Part shown: positions 9,001 through 17,116 of the stretch, piece after piece | Position numbering within the stretch: the stretch's first letter is position 1 | Layout of the letters: every line of letters begins with the position of its first letter | Origin: Micromonospora haikouensis | Lineage (GTDB): Bacteria > Actinomycetota > Actinomycetes > Mycobacteriales > Micromonosporaceae | Direction: 5' to 3' | Length of the DNA stretch: 64,000 bases | Assembly (NCBI RefSeq): GCF_900091595.1 | Contig: NZ_FMCW01000027.1 | Span: 1 to 64,000 of the forward strand | The notes under the pieces: generated by a model | Database searches by the model: none | What the model was told of the DNA's origin: nothing | What the model saw: only the letters and a program-made list of their open reading frames with translations | Position numbers and translations under genes: made by a program

Positions 9001-11339
9001 TGCCGGCGTCGGGTGTGGACCAGCGCCTCGGCGTCCGCCGTGGCGCCGACGGCGAGGAACAGGGCGGTGTCGAGGTGGGCGGTGGCGAGGTGCAGGGCGC
9101 GGCCCAGCTCGACGTCGCCGCAGGCGTGCAGGACCGCGACCACCGGCCGTGGCAGTTCCGCCAGCGCCGCGCGCAGCGGCCCGTCCTGACCGGGGCGGAC
9201 GGTCGCGGTGTCCCCGGCGCGCCCCGGCGCGCCCGTGGCGACGGTGAGCACGGTGCCGGCCCCGGTGGCCTCGACGAGCCGGCGGGCCAGCTCCGCCCGG
9301 GGCCCGGTGTCCGCCCCGGTGACGACGACCGAGCCGCCGGCGGGTGCGGCGAGTGGCCAGGGCCGGTCGTCGGCGGGGACGCGGACCAGCCGGGGCACCA
9401 GCGGGCCGGCGGGGCGCACGGCGATCTCCGGCTCGTCCGTGCCGGTCGGCGTGGCACCGGCCGTGACGCCGGCGGCGAGGTCGACGGTGGCCAGGTGCCC
9501 CGGCGTACGCGGGCGCAGGGCGCGGGCCGCCGCCCAGACCGGGAACTGGGCCGGGTCGGGCGCGGGATCGTCCGGGTCGGTCGTCACGGCGTGCCGGGTG
9601 AGCACGACGAGCCGCTCGCCCGCGCCCAGCCGGCCGGCCCGCTCGGTCAGCGTCCGGGCGAGGCGACTGCCGAGCAGCGCCCGCTCCGCCGGACCGGCGG
9701 GGGCATCGGCGGGCGGGGTGAGGTCGAGCAGCTCGGCGTCCGGCCGTTGCGGGCCGTCCGCGGCCAGCGGCACCCAGCGCAGGGTGAGCAGGCCGTCGTG
9801 GTGGCCGCTCGCCGCCCAGCGCAGCCACGACGGCTGGTCGACGAGCCGGCGACGGGAGATCTTGCCGGACGCCGTGCGCGGGATCGCCCGCACCTCGCGG
9901 ATCTCCTCGGGGACCTCGAAGGGGGCCAGTTGCGCGCGGCAGCGGTCGAGCAGGGCTGCGACGTCGAGCCCGGCCGGGCCCGGCTGCACGTACGCCACGG
10001 GCACCTCGCCGAGCACGTCGTGGTCGACGCCGCCGACGCCGACGTCGGCCACTCCCCCGACGTCGCGCAGCACGGCCTCGATCGTCTCGGGGTGGATGTT
10101 CTCGCCGCCCCGGATGACGAGGTCGCTGATCCGCCCGCAGATCGTGAGGTAGCCACCGGCGTCGCGCCGGGCCAGGTCGCCGGTGCGGTACCAGCCGTCG
10201 CGCAGCGCCGCCCCGGTGGCGACCGGGTCGCCGTGGTAGCCGACCATGACGCTGGGGCCACGCACCCAGACCTCGCCCTCGTCGCCGACCGCCGCCTCCC
10301 GGCCGGTCCCGGGGTCGACGAGCCGCACGTCGACGCCGGGCACGGGCAGGCCGCAGGACCCGTCGGGCCCGCCGCCGTCGGGCGGGTTCATGGTGATCGC
10401 CCCGCAGGTCTCGGTGCTGCCGTACGCGTCGACGAGCGGCACCCCGAAGGTCTCCTCGAACGCCCGTCGCAGCCCGGGACCGGTCACCGCTCCGCCGACG
10501 AGCCCGATCCGCAGGTCGGGCAGGGTCAGGCCGGTCTCGCGCCGCGCCCGCACCAGCCCGTGGTACGTGGTGGGCACCCCGGCGAGGAACGTCGACCGGT
10601 GTGTGCGCAGCGCGTCGAGCACGTCGGACGCCGACTGGCCGTCCACGATCCGGGCCGTGGCGCCCACCGCGATCACGGCCAGCACGCAGGCGATGTGGGA
10701 GAGGCTGTGGAACAGCGGCAGCGGCCAGAGCACCCGGTCGTGCTCGCCGAGCCCGGGGACGGGCACGTAGCAGGAGGCCACGGACCACAGGCAGTTGCGC
10801 TGGGTGGAGAGCACGCCCTTGGGCCTGCCGGTGGTGCCGGAGGTGTAGAACATCCAGGCCACCTCGTCGAGCCCGAGGTCGTCCGGCGCGCTCGCGCGCG
10901 GCTCGGTCGCGGCGAGCCGCTCGTAGGGCAGGCAGCCCGCCACGGTTCCCGTCGACAGCACGGTCGGCGGCGACGTCGCGGCGGCGAACTCCGCCGCGTG
11001 GGCGGCGGTGGTCATGGCGAACCGGGCACCGCTGTCCTGGAGCTGGAAGGCGAGGTCACGGCGGCTGGCGTGCGGGTTGAGCGGCACGCCGACAGCGCCG
11101 GCGCGGACCACGGCGAGGTAGCCCTCCACCATGGCCACCGTGTTGCCGAGGCAGAGCGCGACGCGGTCGCCGCGGCGCAGCCCGGCGTCGACCAGGTGGC
11201 CGGCGAGCCGGCGGGTCCGCGCCTCCAGCTCGGCGTAGGTGACCCTCCGGCTGTCGTCCTCGTACGCGACCCGGTCGCCGAGGCGTTCCGCGTGCTCGCG
11301 CAGGATCATGGGCAAGGGTTTGACTAAATCGGCACGCAC
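1..11339 (-). CDS. Type I PKS, loading ligase plus modules 1, 2 and part of 3 (partial, ansamycin-type)
   Basis: First PKS of the line; its 3' end lies beyond the left edge, so about 3779 residues are visible. Domains: acyl-AMP ligase at residues 10-505 (A3 motif YTSGTTGRPKG near 165, GK motif near 490); a degenerate KR-like region; loading ACP (LGLSSAAVVEL, Ser near 906). Module 1 has KS (Cys 1135), AT with GHSQGE and YASH (methylmalonyl type), a DH lacking HxxxGxxxxP, a KR with LDD (B type) and an ACP. Module 2 has KS (Cys 2766), AT with HAFH (malonyl type) and ACP, with no reductive domain. Module 3 KS is cut just after its TACSS cysteine. The ligase start (VRADLVKPLP) and the methylmalonyl/malonyl order match RifA-like AHBA-loading synthases. 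I chose GTG 11339 because AGGGG lies 5 nt upstream; ATG 11309 and ATG 11399 are in frame too. Codon 5 is TTA. Confidence 0.93.
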   Translation of the reverse strand, partial: MRADLVKPLPMILREHAERLGDRVAYEDDSRRVTYAELEARTRRLAGHLVDAGLRRGDRVALCLGNTVAMVEGYLAVVRAGAVGVPLNPHASRRDLAFQLQDSGARFAMTTAAHAAEFAAATSPPTVLSTGTVAGCLPYERLAATEPRASAPDDLGLDEVAWMFYTSGTTGRPKGVLSTQRNCLWSVASCYVPVPGLGEHDRVLWPLPLFHSLSHIACVLAVIAVGATARIVDGQSASDVLDALRTHRSTFLAGVPTTYHGLVRARRETGLTLPDLRIGLVGGAVTGPGLRRAFEETFGVPLVDAYGSTETCGAITMNPPDGGGPDGSCGLPVPGVDVRLVDPGTGREAAVGDEGEVWVRGPSVMVGYHGDPVATGAALRDGWYRTGDLARRDAGGYLTICGRISDLVIRGGENIHPETIEAVLRDVGGVADVGVGGVDHDVLGEVPVAYVQPGPAGLDVAALLDRCRAQLAPFEVPEEIREVRAIPRTASGKISRRRLVDQPSWLRWAASGHHDGLLTLRWVPLAADGPQRPDAELLDLTPPADAPAGPAERALLGSRLARTLTERAGRLGAGERLVVLTRHAVTTDPDDPAPDPAQFPVWAAARALRPRTPGHLATVDLAAGVTAGATPTGTDEPEIAVRPAGPLVPRLVRVPADDRPWPLAAPAGGSVVVTGADTGPRAELARRLVEATGAGTVLTVATGAPGRAGDTATVRPGQDGPLRAALAELPRPVVAVLHACGDVELGRALHLATAHLDTALFLAVGATADAEALVHTRRRQGLPATFVEWAGDDAPDGAVGRPRDLFAALDAALALRPAVLLARRPDPSATAGAAPPLLRDLAAAAAPTGTPDPATAAGLRARLAALDDPDQLALLRDLVGEHVTAVLGVGRADATAGRAFRDLGLSSAAVVELRNRLADATGLALPTTVTFDHPTAGALAAHLRDRLLGRETPDRAAVGVASAEPIAIVGMACRLPGGVGSPAELWRLVAEGGEGITGFPDDRGWDLSTLFDPDPAHPGTSYVERGGFLPTAAQFDAGFFGISPREALAMDPQQRLLLEASWEALEHAGIDPGPLRGTEVGVFAGVMGHGPAPSGQLPPDLEGFMTTGTAASVASGRVSYVFGFEGPAVTVDTACSSSLVAIHLAAQALRAGECTIALAGGATVMASPDAFLEFSRQRGLSADGRCKSYSSDADGTGWGEGVGVVVLERLSGVRARGGRVLAVLRGSAVNQDGASNGLTAPSGLAQERVIRRALAVGGLVGGDVDVVEGHGTGTVLGDPVEVGALLGVYGRGRGVGCPLWLGSLKSNIGHVQAAAGVAGVIKMVEALRWGVLPATLHVGEPTSQVDWSSGEVRLLTEARDWPRTEGRPRRAGVSSFGVSGTNAHVILEEAPDEPAPPPAAPAAGPIALALSARTPTALAGQATRLAAFLADGDAPLPDVAAALGARALFDERAVVVAASPDEAARRLRAVAQGRGDSGALVGSARPGRVAFVFPGQGTQWRGMGRDLLDSSPVFAAQVRACAAAVEPYTDFSLVDALRGDVPADLAARVDVVQSASFAMMAGLAAMWRAAGVVPGAVVGHSQGEIAAAYVAGALSLPDAARTVAVRAKLVRDVLAGGGAMASVALGEAEAARRLPAAGPVEVAAVNGPSSVVVAGPAAALEEILAGWEADGVRVRRVAVDYASHTAQVERIVDPLGVALSGVRARAPQIPLLSTVTGDWITADGDLGGDYWVRNLRHQVRFAPAVATLLDQGFTTFVEVSAHPVLVAPVTEIVDAAGVAATVTESLRRDEGDLRRLTLSMARLHVTGIAVDWPAVTPPARGRVELPPYAFDHRPYWLPATPARADATGAGLTGPGHPLVGALVAQPDTGGVVAVARWSARSFPWLTADRPDGGTTVPATALLDVVIRAGDETGTPAVASLRTDAPLVLPARGALDVRVTVGGLGDGGRRAVRCWTRAAGADPGEPWTRHAHGLLAPAPAEPAPPPAPEAGRVALARDPAGYGLHPELLDAAVRTVLAPATAPVTWTDVVLHATDATALTVGAAACDGGHRLLLTDPSGVPVLSAGTVAAGPEPTAAAAPPLLHVEWVDVALPDTATPPPEHLRHEVPADGDPRAVLADTLTALRAWLAGPATDGLLVVHTGDRDDPATAAVWGLVRSAQSEHPGRILLVATDEQSRDALPAAIATGEPQIRVRRNAAQVPRLVRTPPGDTAGRPLDPDGTVLITGGTGLLGTTTARHLITRHGARRLLLATRSGLTGRAAALRDELTALGATVTVARCDVADRAQVGELLAGIPEDAPLTAVVHAAGALDDGVVTALDADRLDTVLRPKLDAARHLHELTLGRDLAAFVLYSSAAGLLGNPGQANYAAANACLDALARQRRRLGLPAVSVAWGWWSQASGMTRHLRDADLARTRRGGMTGLTADDGMALLDAALRADAPPVVVAARFDLAALRADDHAGPVAPLLRALVPPRRPRATAGAPAQAPAPARLAGMGEAEQHAALLRMVRRHTADVLFHDGPEAVPADRPFRDAGLDSLTAIELRNRLAAETGLTLGATIAFDHPRPAALAAYLRDRLTGRDPAPAPAAAAPGADLGEPVAIVAMACHFPAGVHSPEGLWRVVRDGVDAVTGFPADRGWPPDGRFHPDPDHPGTTYVRHGAFLDDAAGFDAAFFGISPNEALAMDPQQRLLLETSWEVFERAGIDPATLTRRDVGVFAGVNSHDYSMRLHRSPGAEGFRLTGSSGSVVSGRIAYHYGFEGPAITIDTACSSSLVALHLAVRALQQGECSLALAGGVTVIGAVETFVEFSRQRGLAPDGRCKPFADAADGTGWAEGAGLLLVERLSDARRNGHQVLAVVRGSAVNSDGASNGLTAPSGPAQQRVIRAALANAGLGCADVDAVEAHGTGTTLGDPIEAQALLETYGREHDPARPLWLGSVKSNIGHAQAAAGVAGVIKMVMAMRHGVLPATLHVDRPSSHVDWSTGGVRLLTVARDWPDSGRPRRAGVSSFGIGGTNAHVVLEAAPAGDPPAPPPAADPALVPVVVSARTPAGLRGQAGRVAAFVAAAPAALPLGDVAHAQATARSHLDRRAVILTTGREHLVTELRDLERGVAGDATVTGSAGEGLLALVFTGQGSQWAGMGAGLRRRHPVFREAFADAVAAVERHLGGHLPRPLPEVLSAAPGTPGAELIDRTLYAQPALFALETALFRLLASWGVRPGLLAGHSVGEITAAHVAGVLDLAAAAELVAARARLMDALPAGGAMTAVRATEADVTPLLEQATGIVCVAAVNSDESLVLSGERQAVDAVVDRLRRAGHRTRRLEVSHAFHSALMEPMLDEFRAVAEGLTFGSAGIPIVSTLTGALATGGELGAAGYWVRQVRHAVRFGAAVSALRAEGATTFLEAGPGGALTAMLLEAPDLPEAACLTSLPAGVDEPLAVLTAVAGLHVRGVAVDWPAVLGRSGAATLGPDLPTYAFQHERFWIDAEPEPGASGPGATPPTYAEAPPVASGAYELVDLVRASALAVLGHRPDADLDLGQPFKDLGMDSLGAVRLRNRLREQTGVELPTTVVFDHPSPAALAAHLHAVLHGTPDAGRRADGPAPVDADADDPIVIVATAGRFPGGVDSPEELWRLVSERRDAITPFPADRGWDVDRLYHPDPAHPGTSYTRAGGFLPDAALFDAALFGISPREALAMDPQQRLLLEVSWEALERAGVDPTSLRGRDVGVFTGIVHHDYVTRLRRVPEDVQGYVMTGTAASVASGRVSYVFGFEGPAVTVDTACSS
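7276..7790 (-). other. Aberrant codon-usage block inside module 1 KS
   Basis: On the coding strand the third codon positions here are almost all G or T (runs of GTG, TTG, GGG, GGT, CAT), while the flanking PKS sequence uses mostly C or G. The protein reads through as normal KS sequence (VEGHGTGT, SNIGH), so it is a functional stretch of foreign or older codon style, not a frameshift. A second short patch of similar style lies at about 7886-8021, overlapping the repeat shared with module 3. Confidence 0.8.
7927..8021 (-). repeat. 95-bp KS repeat, copy in module 1
   Basis: Identical to positions 1-95. It lies in the KS of module 1 around active-site Cys 1135. Perfect nucleotide identity, including third positions, within one gene points to recent gene conversion or duplication. 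Confidence 0.95.
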
Positions 11340-12121
11340 CACAGCCCCTGACACTCTCGGGAAAACCGGCACGGCGGATACCAGCGCCGACCGACCCATG
11401 TCGAAAGCCGCCACCGGAATGCATTTGACGGAAGCGTCGGCAGCGCATTCGCGGGCGGACACCACCTTTATCCCTGCTGCACATTAATCACCGTCCCGCT
11501 CCTGAGGGGATCCCCCGGTCTGGTAGCCGCGCGGGGTCATCGAGAGGTCAAATTGCCCCTAGGGTACGAAGCCACCAAATCGGCGGAGTCACCCCCAGCC
11601 CTCGCCACCCCTCGCCGCCTCGCGCATTTTGCTCGTTTTGTCCGTCGGATGTCCGCCACTTTCGTGACCAAGAGGGTTCACCACGCCACCAGGAGTTACG
11701 CAACGCTCCGACCGCTACTTGCCGTCATTGCCGCAAGAACACCTTCAATGCTGCACAACCACCCTGGAACCTAAGATCAATAAAGGGTGCCCTCATTAGC
11801 AGAGAGTAAGGCGGACCTCGATGCTTCTGGCGGCACATTCGACTCCTTGCTGATACCGTCCGGCCATGGCTACGATTACGCCCGAACGGGGGTCAGCGCC
11901 CGCGCCACCATCGTCGCGTCATCGACGACCGACATAATTCCCACGCAGTCCGGCGCCGTTTTTCAGCCCCTCCCGAAACTTGCCCGCGGGCACCGCCGTG
12001 ACCAGGCGGGCCCGGGGCGGCCACGACGATCGGGCCCTGTGATGTGACGTTCACCGGCCCGGGACGACAGACGCCACGGCACGTGCGGGCGTCCGCCCCG
12101 GCACAGCACGAAATCGAGGGA
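11340..12121. promoter_or_regulatory. Divergent regulatory region between PKS gene 1 and the LuxR regulator
   Basis: About 780 bp without a convincing gene and with lower GC than its flanks. It separates PKS gene 1 (minus) from the LuxR gene (plus). It contains a RifZ-like box at 11509-11526, a -10-like TAATGT (minus strand, 11486-11481) and a CCCTAGGG palindrome at 11557-11564 of unknown role. Small open frames here lack ribosome binding sites and PKS-like codon use. The promoter of the LuxR gene cannot be placed. Confidence 0.6.
11509..11526 (-). promoter_or_regulatory. RifZ-like box upstream of PKS gene 1
   Basis: Minus strand reads CTACCAGACCGGGGGATC, i.e. CTACC-N8-GGATC. A TAATGT hexamer follows after 22 nt. 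The box is 170 bp upstream of the chosen PKS start. It belongs to the motif family listed at 18486, 37855, 45298 and 50019. Confidence 0.65.
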
Positions 12122-13423
12122 ATGATGACGTTAGAGGCCGCACTTCATCCGGAAGCTCCCGCCGGCAGTTGCCTGCGGCGGCTCGACAGCGGCGCCCCCC
12201 ACGCGATCGAGACGCTGATCATCGCGTCCGCCGCCGCCTGGTGCGAGGGACGGCTCGACCGCTGCCTCGAACTGGCCCGGCGGGCGGCCGTCAGCGGCGG
12301 TCACACACCGGCCGACCGCGACTGGTCGCGCCTGGCGACGGTCTGGCACGCCACCGTCCTCACCCGCCTCGGCGACCTGCGGCACGGCAGCCAGATGGTG
12401 GCACGGGCGCTGGCCGGCGACGGCACCGACCCGAGCGAGCGGCTGCTGGCCGCCGCCACGCTGTGCCGCTCCGAGATCGCGCTGGCCCACGGCGACCTCG
12501 ACGACGCCGTCACCGCCGCCCGCGACGGGCTGGAGCTGGCCGAACGCGCCGCCGTACGCACCCTGCTGCCGCTGGGCCACATCGTGCTCGCCCAGAGCGC
12601 GCTGCGCCAGGGCGACATGGGCACCCTCGGCACGTACGCCAACCATCTCAAGGACGATGCCCTGCTGGGGCACACCCGGTTCATGCCCGGCCGGTGCTCC
12701 CTGACGATCACCCAGCTCCTGGAGGCCCGGGACGGCACCGCCAGCGTCGCCCACCTCATCGAGAGCATCACCACCGACGACCGGCTGCTGCTGGAGCTGC
12801 TGGTGGCCCACCCGGCCGCCGCCTCCTGGCTGGTGCGGGCCGCACAGAAGCTCGACGCCCGCGACCTCGCCGCCGGGGTTGTCTTCCGGGCCCACGGCCT
12901 CGCCGTGTGCAATCCCGACTTCCCCCTGCTCTACGCCTCCGCCTTGCACTCCGCCGGCCTGTTCGACGACAGTGTCGAGCGGCTCCTGGCCGCCGAGGAG
13001 CTGCACCAGGACGTGTGGGCCAAGGCGTCGGCGGCGGAGGACGCGGGCATGATGCTGGCCGCCGCCACCGGGGACCGGGAGCGGGCCGTCGCGGCACTCA
13101 GCCGGGCCGCCGACGCGTATCTCACCGTCGGCGCGTCGCGGGACGTGTTCCGGGTCAACAGCAAGCTGCGCGAGCTGGGCGCCCGCCGGCGGCAGGTGCC
13201 CCGGTTGACCGGCCGACCCACCGCCGGCGGCAGCCGGCTCACCGACACCGAGTTCGCCGTGGCCGAGCTGGTCAGCCAGGGCCTCACCAACGCCCGGGTC
13301 GGCCGCCAGTTGTTCATCTCGACGCACACGGTCGCCTTCCACCTGCGGAAGGTCTTCCGCAAGCTGGGCATCAATTCGCGGGTCGAGCTGGCGAGCACCT
13401 GGAATCAGATCGTCACGCACTGA
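12122..13423 (+). CDS. LuxR-family transcriptional regulator, likely pathway-specific
   Basis: About 433 residues. The C-terminal 60 residues form a LuxR-type helix-turn-helix (LTDTEFAVAELVSQGLTNAR, then STHTVAFHLRKVFRKLGI). The N-terminal part is alpha-helical, TPR-like, without Walker A or B motifs, so this resembles the C-terminal half of a LAL regulator and not a full-length LAL ATPase. GAGGGA directly precedes the tandem ATGs at 12122 and 12125; an upstream GTG at 12044 is possible but has no such site. Codon 4 is TTA, the rare bldA-type leucine codon. It is divergent from PKS gene 1 and 22 bp upstream of the acyl-CoA dehydrogenase gene. It is the only cluster-type regulator in the window and the best candidate to bind the RifZ-like boxes (inference). 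Confidence 0.88.
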   Translation: MMTLEAALHPEAPAGSCLRRLDSGAPHAIETLIIASAAAWCEGRLDRCLELARRAAVSGGHTPADRDWSRLATVWHATVLTRLGDLRHGSQMVARALAGDGTDPSERLLAAATLCRSEIALAHGDLDDAVTAARDGLELAERAAVRTLLPLGHIVLAQSALRQGDMGTLGTYANHLKDDALLGHTRFMPGRCSLTITQLLEARDGTASVAHLIESITTDDRLLLELLVAHPAAASWLVRAAQKLDARDLAAGVVFRAHGLAVCNPDFPLLYASALHSAGLFDDSVERLLAAEELHQDVWAKASAAEDAGMMLAAATGDRERAVAALSRAADAYLTVGASRDVFRVNSKLRELGARRRQVPRLTGRPTAGGSRLTDTEFAVAELVSQGLTNARVGRQLFISTHTVAFHLRKVFRKLGINSRVELASTWNQIVTH

Positions 13424-13445
13424 GCGCCAACGACTAGCGACTTCG

Positions 13446-14642
13446 GTGATTGCCCGCCGACGGCCCTTCGACCAGGCTGAATTCGTGGACACTCACGATT
13501 TCCTCGCCCTGGACGACCAACTCGACGACGCCGAGCGTTCCATCCGCGACGCCGTGCGTTCCTACGCCACCGCACAGCTCCTGCCCCAGGTAGACGGCTG
13601 GTACCAGCGCGGCGAACTGCCCCGGGAAATCGCGAAGGAACTCGGCGGTCTCGGCGTTCTGGGAATGCAGCTCGACGGTTACGGATGTGCGAACGCCTCA
13701 CCCGCGGCCTATGGCGTGGTGTGCCGGGAACTGGAGGCGGTCGATTCCGGGCTGCGCAGCTTCCTCTCGGTCCAGAGCTGCCTGGCCATGTACGCCATCC
13801 ATCGTTGGGGCGACGAGGAGCAGCGCCGGGAATGGTTGCCCGCGATGGCCGCCGGTGACGCCCTCGGCTGTTTCGGGCTGACCGAGCCGGATTCCGGGTC
13901 CGATCCGTCCTCGATACGCACGGTCGCCCGCCGCGACGGCGACGACTGGGTGATCGACGGCGCCAAGGCGTGGATGTCCAACGGCACGATCGCCGACGTC
14001 GCGGTCGTCTGGGCCGGCACCCCGCAGGGCCTGCGCGGGTTCCTCGTCCCCACGTCGGCCCCGGGGTACCGGGCGACGGAGATCACCGACAAGCTCTCCC
14101 TGCGCGCGTCTGTCTCGACGAACCTCACCCTGGAGAACGTGCGCGTGCCGTCCTCGGCGCTGCTGCCGCTGGCCCGGGGGCTCGGCGCGCCCCTCTCCTG
14201 CCTCGACGAGGCGCGTTTCGGCATCCTCTGGGGCATGGTCGGCGCCGCCCGCACCTGCTACGCGGCGGCCCTGGACCACGCGGGCCGCCGCCACCAGTTC
14301 GGCCGGCCGATCGCCGGCTTCCAGCTGGTCCAGCGCAAGCTCGCCGCCATGGTCGTCGAACTGACCCACGCCGGCCTGACCGCGTGGCGACTGTCCCAGC
14401 TCAAGTCGGCCCGGAGGCTGACCTCCGCGCAGATCAGCTTCGGCAAGCTCGCCAACGCGCGGTCGGCGGTCGAGGTGGCGCGCTGCGCCCGGACCATCCT
14501 GGGCGCGAACGGCATCACCCTCGCCCACCCGGTCGCCCGGCACCTGGCGAACCTCGACGCGGTGCTGACCGTCGAGGGCACCGAGGAGGTGCACCAGCTT
14601 GTCATCGGCCGCGCGGTGACCGGGATCTCGGCGTTCCGCTGA
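13446..14642 (+). CDS. Glutaryl-CoA dehydrogenase-like acyl-CoA dehydrogenase
   Basis: 398 residues with the full acyl-CoA dehydrogenase fold. The block GCFGLTEPDSGSDPSS matches glutaryl-CoA dehydrogenases. Arg104 in SGLRSFLSVQ corresponds to the substrate-carboxylate arginine of that family. Glu377 in VEGTEEVHQL is the catalytic base. This points to FAD-dependent oxidation and decarboxylation of glutaryl-CoA to crotonyl-CoA, or of a related dicarboxylyl-CoA. The start is uncertain: GTG 13446 gives the longest frame and GTG 13485 is also possible. It is probably co-transcribed with the LuxR gene and faces the carboxyltransferase operon. CaiB-type CoA transferases are commonly paired with this enzyme, and one is encoded at 17113-18381, so a shared precursor pathway is plausible. 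Confidence 0.88.
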   Translation: MIARRRPFDQAEFVDTHDFLALDDQLDDAERSIRDAVRSYATAQLLPQVDGWYQRGELPREIAKELGGLGVLGMQLDGYGCANASPAAYGVVCRELEAVDSGLRSFLSVQSCLAMYAIHRWGDEEQRREWLPAMAAGDALGCFGLTEPDSGSDPSSIRTVARRDGDDWVIDGAKAWMSNGTIADVAVVWAGTPQGLRGFLVPTSAPGYRATEITDKLSLRASVSTNLTLENVRVPSSALLPLARGLGAPLSCLDEARFGILWGMVGAARTCYAAALDHAGRRHQFGRPIAGFQLVQRKLAAMVVELTHAGLTAWRLSQLKSARRLTSAQISFGKLANARSAVEVARCARTILGANGITLAHPVARHLANLDAVLTVEGTEEVHQLVIGRAVTGISAFR

Positions 14643-14643
14643 G

Positions 14644-14690
14644 CCGTCGTCGCCCGCCGCCGGGGTGGAGCCGACGGCGGGCGACGACGG
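14644..14690. terminator. Bidirectional hairpin between convergent genes
   Basis: Perfect 16-bp inverted repeat (14644-14659 and 14675-14690) with a 15-nt loop, in the gap between the convergent stops of the acyl-CoA dehydrogenase and the carboxyltransferase. Confidence 0.8.
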
Positions 14691-14708
14691 ACGACGGGGC
14701 GCGGCGGT

Positions 14709-16346
<1,638 letters not shown>

Positions 16347-16366
16347 GCCGTCTGCCTCCTTCCCCG

Positions 16367-17116
16367 TCAGCACGCCGGGCCGCCGGCCACGTGGACGACC
16401 TGCCCGGACACGAACGACGCCCGGTCCCCGGCCAGGAACGCCACGACGTCGGCGACCTCCTCGGGACGCCCGACGCGGCGCAACGCGATGCCCTCCGCCG
16501 CCCGCGCCTGGTGCTCGGCGACGCTCTGGCGCGCGCGGGCGGCCAGTGCCGCGGTCATCTCGGTGGCGACGTACCCGGGCGCGACCGCGTTCACCGTGAT
16601 GTTGAGCGGGCCCAGCTCCAGCGCGAGCGTCCTGGTCAGCCCTTCGAGGCCCGCCTTGGCTGCGGAGTAGTTCGCCTGCCCCGGATTGCCCCGGGCCGCG
16701 ACGCTCGACAGGTTCACCACGCGGCCGACGCCCGCCTTCGCCATGTGGTCCAGGACGGCCTGGGTCATCAGGAAGGCCCCGCGCAGGTTGACCCCGAGCA
16801 CGAGGTCCCAGTCGTCGGCGGACATCAGGAACAGCGCGTTGTCGCGTACCGCCCCGGCGTTGTTGACCAGCACGACCGGGGGCCCCAACGCGTCGGCCAC
16901 CTGTCTCGTCGCCGCCGTCACGGAACCGGGATCGGTCACGTCGGCCTCGACGGCGATCGCCCGGCCACCCGCGCTGGCGATCCGGTCGGCGGTGGCGGTC
17001 GCCGCGGTGCGGTCGAGGTCGAGAACGGCGACCGGCAGGCCGTCGCCGGCGAGCCGCTGGGCGATGCAGGCCCCGATGCCCCGGCCGGCGCCGGTGACGA
17101 TGGCGACGCGGCTCAT
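16367..17116 (-). CDS. Short-chain dehydrogenase/reductase, FabG-like
   Basis: 249 residues with the classical SDR features: NAD(P) motif TGAGRGIG, NNAG, the catalytic serine in LSSVA, YSAAK, and VAPGYVATEM. Likely a 3-oxoacyl-thioester reductase. Its ATG overlaps the TGA of the CoA transferase gene by four bases (ATGA), so the two are translationally coupled, and the carboxyltransferase starts about 20 bp downstream. With these neighbours it probably processes an acyl-CoA used as precursor or acyl donor; the substrate is unknown. Confidence 0.9.
   Translation of the reverse strand: MSRVAIVTGAGRGIGACIAQRLAGDGLPVAVLDLDRTAATATADRIASAGGRAIAVEADVTDPGSVTAATRQVADALGPPVVLVNNAGAVRDNALFLMSADDWDLVLGVNLRGAFLMTQAVLDHMAKAGVGRVVNLSSVAARGNPGQANYSAAKAGLEGLTRTLALELGPLNITVNAVAPGYVATEMTAALAARARQSVAEHQARAAEGIALRRVGRPEEVADVVAFLAGDRASFVSGQVVHVAGGPAC

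Noticed and set aside
11556..11564. CCCCTAGGG palindrome as a second operator
   Set aside because: Short, single copy, no partner site found; kept only as a remark in the intergenic entry.
11553..12047. Two small plus-strand frames in the PKS/LuxR divergent region
   Set aside because: No ribosome binding site, no actinobacterial codon bias and no similarity to any family I know; better read as regulatory DNA.
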